Source of the DNA: an uncultured Flavobacteriaceae bacterium
Lineage (GTDB): Bacteria; Bacteroidota; Bacteroidia; Flavobacteriales; Flavobacteriaceae
Length of the DNA: 6,890 nucleotides
NCBI GenBank assembly: GCA_938018045.1
Contig: CALIIP010000242.1
Span: 1-6,890 of the forward strand
Direction: 5' to 3'
Part shown: piece after piece, positions 6,366-6,890 of the stretch
Numbering within the stretch: position 1 is the first letter of the stretch
Layout: each line of letters begins with the position of its first letter
Made by a program: the position numbers and the translations under genes
The notes under the pieces: model-generated
Seen by the model: only the letters and a program-made list of their open reading frames with translations
Databases searched by the model: none
What the model was told of the DNA's origin: nothing

Positions 6366-6397
6366 GTCTCGCTAGCACTCTTGCTTCTGCATAGTGT
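6366..6397 (-). repeat. GC-rich dispersed repeat, copy 3
   Basis: It starts 17 bases after the sensor kinase stop codon. Positions 6371-6397 match copy 2 at 21 of 27 bases; 6366-6393 match the reverse complement of copy 1 at 21 of 28. Most differences are C/T or G/A transitions, as expected of an old copy decaying. The hairpin core (CTTGC, loop TTCT, GCA) is partly kept. Confidence 0.6.
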
Positions 6398-6424
6398 TTA
6401 TAATCGTATATTTAAAACGAAGCT

Positions 6425-6465
6425 AATAAAAATAGCCACTTCTTTTCGAAGTGGCTATTTTTATT
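6425..6465 (+). terminator. Strong 18-bp hairpin terminator after the sensor kinase (hairpin repeat, copy B)
   Basis: AATAAAAATAGCCACTTC (6425-6442) and its exact reverse complement (6448-6465) form a perfect 18-bp stem with loop TTTTC. The right arm ends in a T-rich tract and the left arm gives the same on the other strand, so it can terminate in both directions. It lies 76 bases past the kinase stop. Together with the tail TCTTAGTGAAAACAAAC (6486-6502) it is the second copy of the element at 3158-3229. Confidence 0.8.
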
Positions 6466-6501
6466 GCACGTCACATAAAATTATGTCTTAGTGAAAACAA
6501 A
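6425..6501 (+). repeat. Hairpin repeat, copy B (hairpin plus conserved tail)
   Basis: Direct repeat of copy A (3158-3229): left arm 17 of 18 identical, tail 15 of 16. One stem position has changed on both sides (G3164-C3191 in A, A6431-T6459 in B), so pairing is kept. Here the tail directly precedes the transposase-like start at 6507, which suggests that it is the leader of a RAYT-type gene. Confidence 0.65.
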
Positions 6502-6506
6502 CAACT

Positions 6507-6545
6507 ATGAGTAACAAATACAAGATTATAGATCAAGTCTTGTAA
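6507..6545 (+). pseudogene. Remnant of REP-associated tyrosine transposase (RAYT) N-terminus
   Basis: ATG 6507 opens MSNKYKIIDQVL and stops at 6543-6545. MSxKYKxxDQ closely resembles the N-terminus of Y1 transposases (RAYT/TnpA-REP) of Bacteroidota, which continue with a YFVTFTVV-type strand. That strand and the later HxH motif and catalytic tyrosine are not found downstream, so if real this is only the 5' stub. It lies 41 bases after a perfect hairpin, the arrangement expected for a RAYT next to its target hairpin. Ten residues are little evidence; chance cannot be excluded. Confidence 0.4.
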
Positions 6546-6757
6546 CCAGAAAATGATTGTACCTTGTGTTTATTTATACGATGAACTAAAAGATATAGAA
6601 AGTATTTCAACCCTATGATTAAATCATGAACATAATGTCCTTAGTTGGCAAAAGTCTAAAAGAGTATATGTATAACGTTCAATCAGTAAGAAACAGGGTA
6701 AGCCGAAAACTGATTAGAGTAGGCGCAATCAATAAAAAAAGATATTACAAACTCATG
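6546..6757. other. Gene-poor stretch after the RAYT remnant
   Basis: Apart from the weak 53-residue frame, this holds only short frames such as MIVPCVYLYDELKDIESIST (ATG 6553 to TGA 6618). These look like fragments of decayed coding DNA, but I cannot match them to a family. No RNA gene, promoter match or longer repeat was seen. Confidence 0.4.
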
Positions 6758-6787
6758 TTACGCACTCAAGAAATTAGTCTTGAGTAA
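6626..6787 (+). CDS. Possible small basic protein, 53 residues
   Basis: ATG 6626 follows an in-frame stop and opens MNIMSLVGKSLKEYMYNVQS, then a strongly basic middle (VRNRVSRKLIRVGAINKKRYYK) to TAA 6785-6787. The stop lies at the end of a 7-bp hairpin, ACTCAAG (6764-6770) with CTTGAGT (6779-6785). No family recognised, no Shine-Dalgarno, and it overlaps the minus-strand frame 6758-6889, so at most one of the two is likely real. It could be a decayed gene fragment. Confidence 0.2.
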   Translation: MNIMSLVGKSLKEYMYNVQSVRNRVSRKLIRVGAINKKRYYKLMLRTQEISLE

Positions 6788-6889
6788 TTTAAGTTCATTG
6801 AAAGCTGCTTTATTAGCAGCAAGGTAAATTTTAGATTTCATAGCAAAGTGATTCAACTTGCTAGAAAACTTTAGTTTTTCAAGTTTGAC
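6758..6889 (-). CDS. Possible C-terminal end of a minus-strand gene running in from the right edge
   Basis: Minus-strand frame open from the window edge for 43 codons to TAA 6760-6758. It ends with IYLAANKAAFNELKLLKTNF and LSA, an amphipathic, protein-like composition with many GCT, AAA and GAA codons. The start, if any, lies beyond the edge; an internal ATG gives only 27 residues. The 6-bp hairpin GCTGCT-TTATT-AGCAGC (6804-6820) falls inside it. No family recognised. In DNA this AT-rich, a 44-codon open frame by chance is uncommon but not rare. Confidence 0.3.
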   Translation of the reverse strand, partial: VKLEKLKFSSKLNHFAMKSKIYLAANKAAFNELKLLKTNFLSA

Positions 6890-6890
6890 A

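Noticed and set aside
3246..6397. CRISPR array
   Set aside because: The three GC-rich repeats are hundreds to thousands of bases apart, differ in orientation and sequence, and no cas gene is present.

Overview
The window looks like chromosomal DNA of a Bacteroidota bacterium. The support is an AT-rich composition, a full-length PorX (the response regulator of the type IX secretion system, T9SS), a TPR-type sensor kinase architecture typical of the phylum, absence of strong Shine-Dalgarno sites, and two good matches to the Bacteroidota promoter form TTG-N17..23-TAnnTTTG. A marine or Saprospiria-like lineage is a guess from general feel only.

Left part (1-2908) is ordinary core genome. A minus-strand HD-domain phosphohydrolase runs off the left edge. 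After a 484-base divergent promoter region comes porX on the plus strand. It converges on a minus-strand 119-residue zinc-ribbon protein of unknown function. The two converging genes are separated by a long imperfect inverted repeat built from 14-base units, which probably terminates both.

The right part (about 2909-6890) is looser and looks accessory. It holds a small TPR protein (3311-3769) and an intact periplasmic-TPR/transmembrane sensor histidine kinase (4036-6348) with no response regulator beside it. Around these genes are two dispersed-repeat types. (1) Three copies of a GC-rich element of about 30 bases with a small hairpin (near 3246, 3800 and 6366); the first two are inverted around the small TPR gene, and the second runs into its 3' end so that the last residues of the protein are encoded by repeat-like DNA. 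(2) Two copies of an 18-base-arm hairpin with a shared downstream tail (3158-3229 and 6425-6501), in direct orientation about 3.3 kb apart, bracketing both genes. The second copy lies just before a 12-codon reading frame resembling the N-terminus of Bacteroidota REP-associated tyrosine transposases (RAYTs). My reading is that the right half is a repeat-bounded module shaped by REP/RAYT-type elements. This is inference and needs genome-wide copy counts.

PorX and the sensor kinase are both two-component proteins, but they are separated by other genes and repeats, so no functional pairing is shown. The last 540 bases hold only remnants, hairpins and two weak, mutually overlapping small-ORF candidates.
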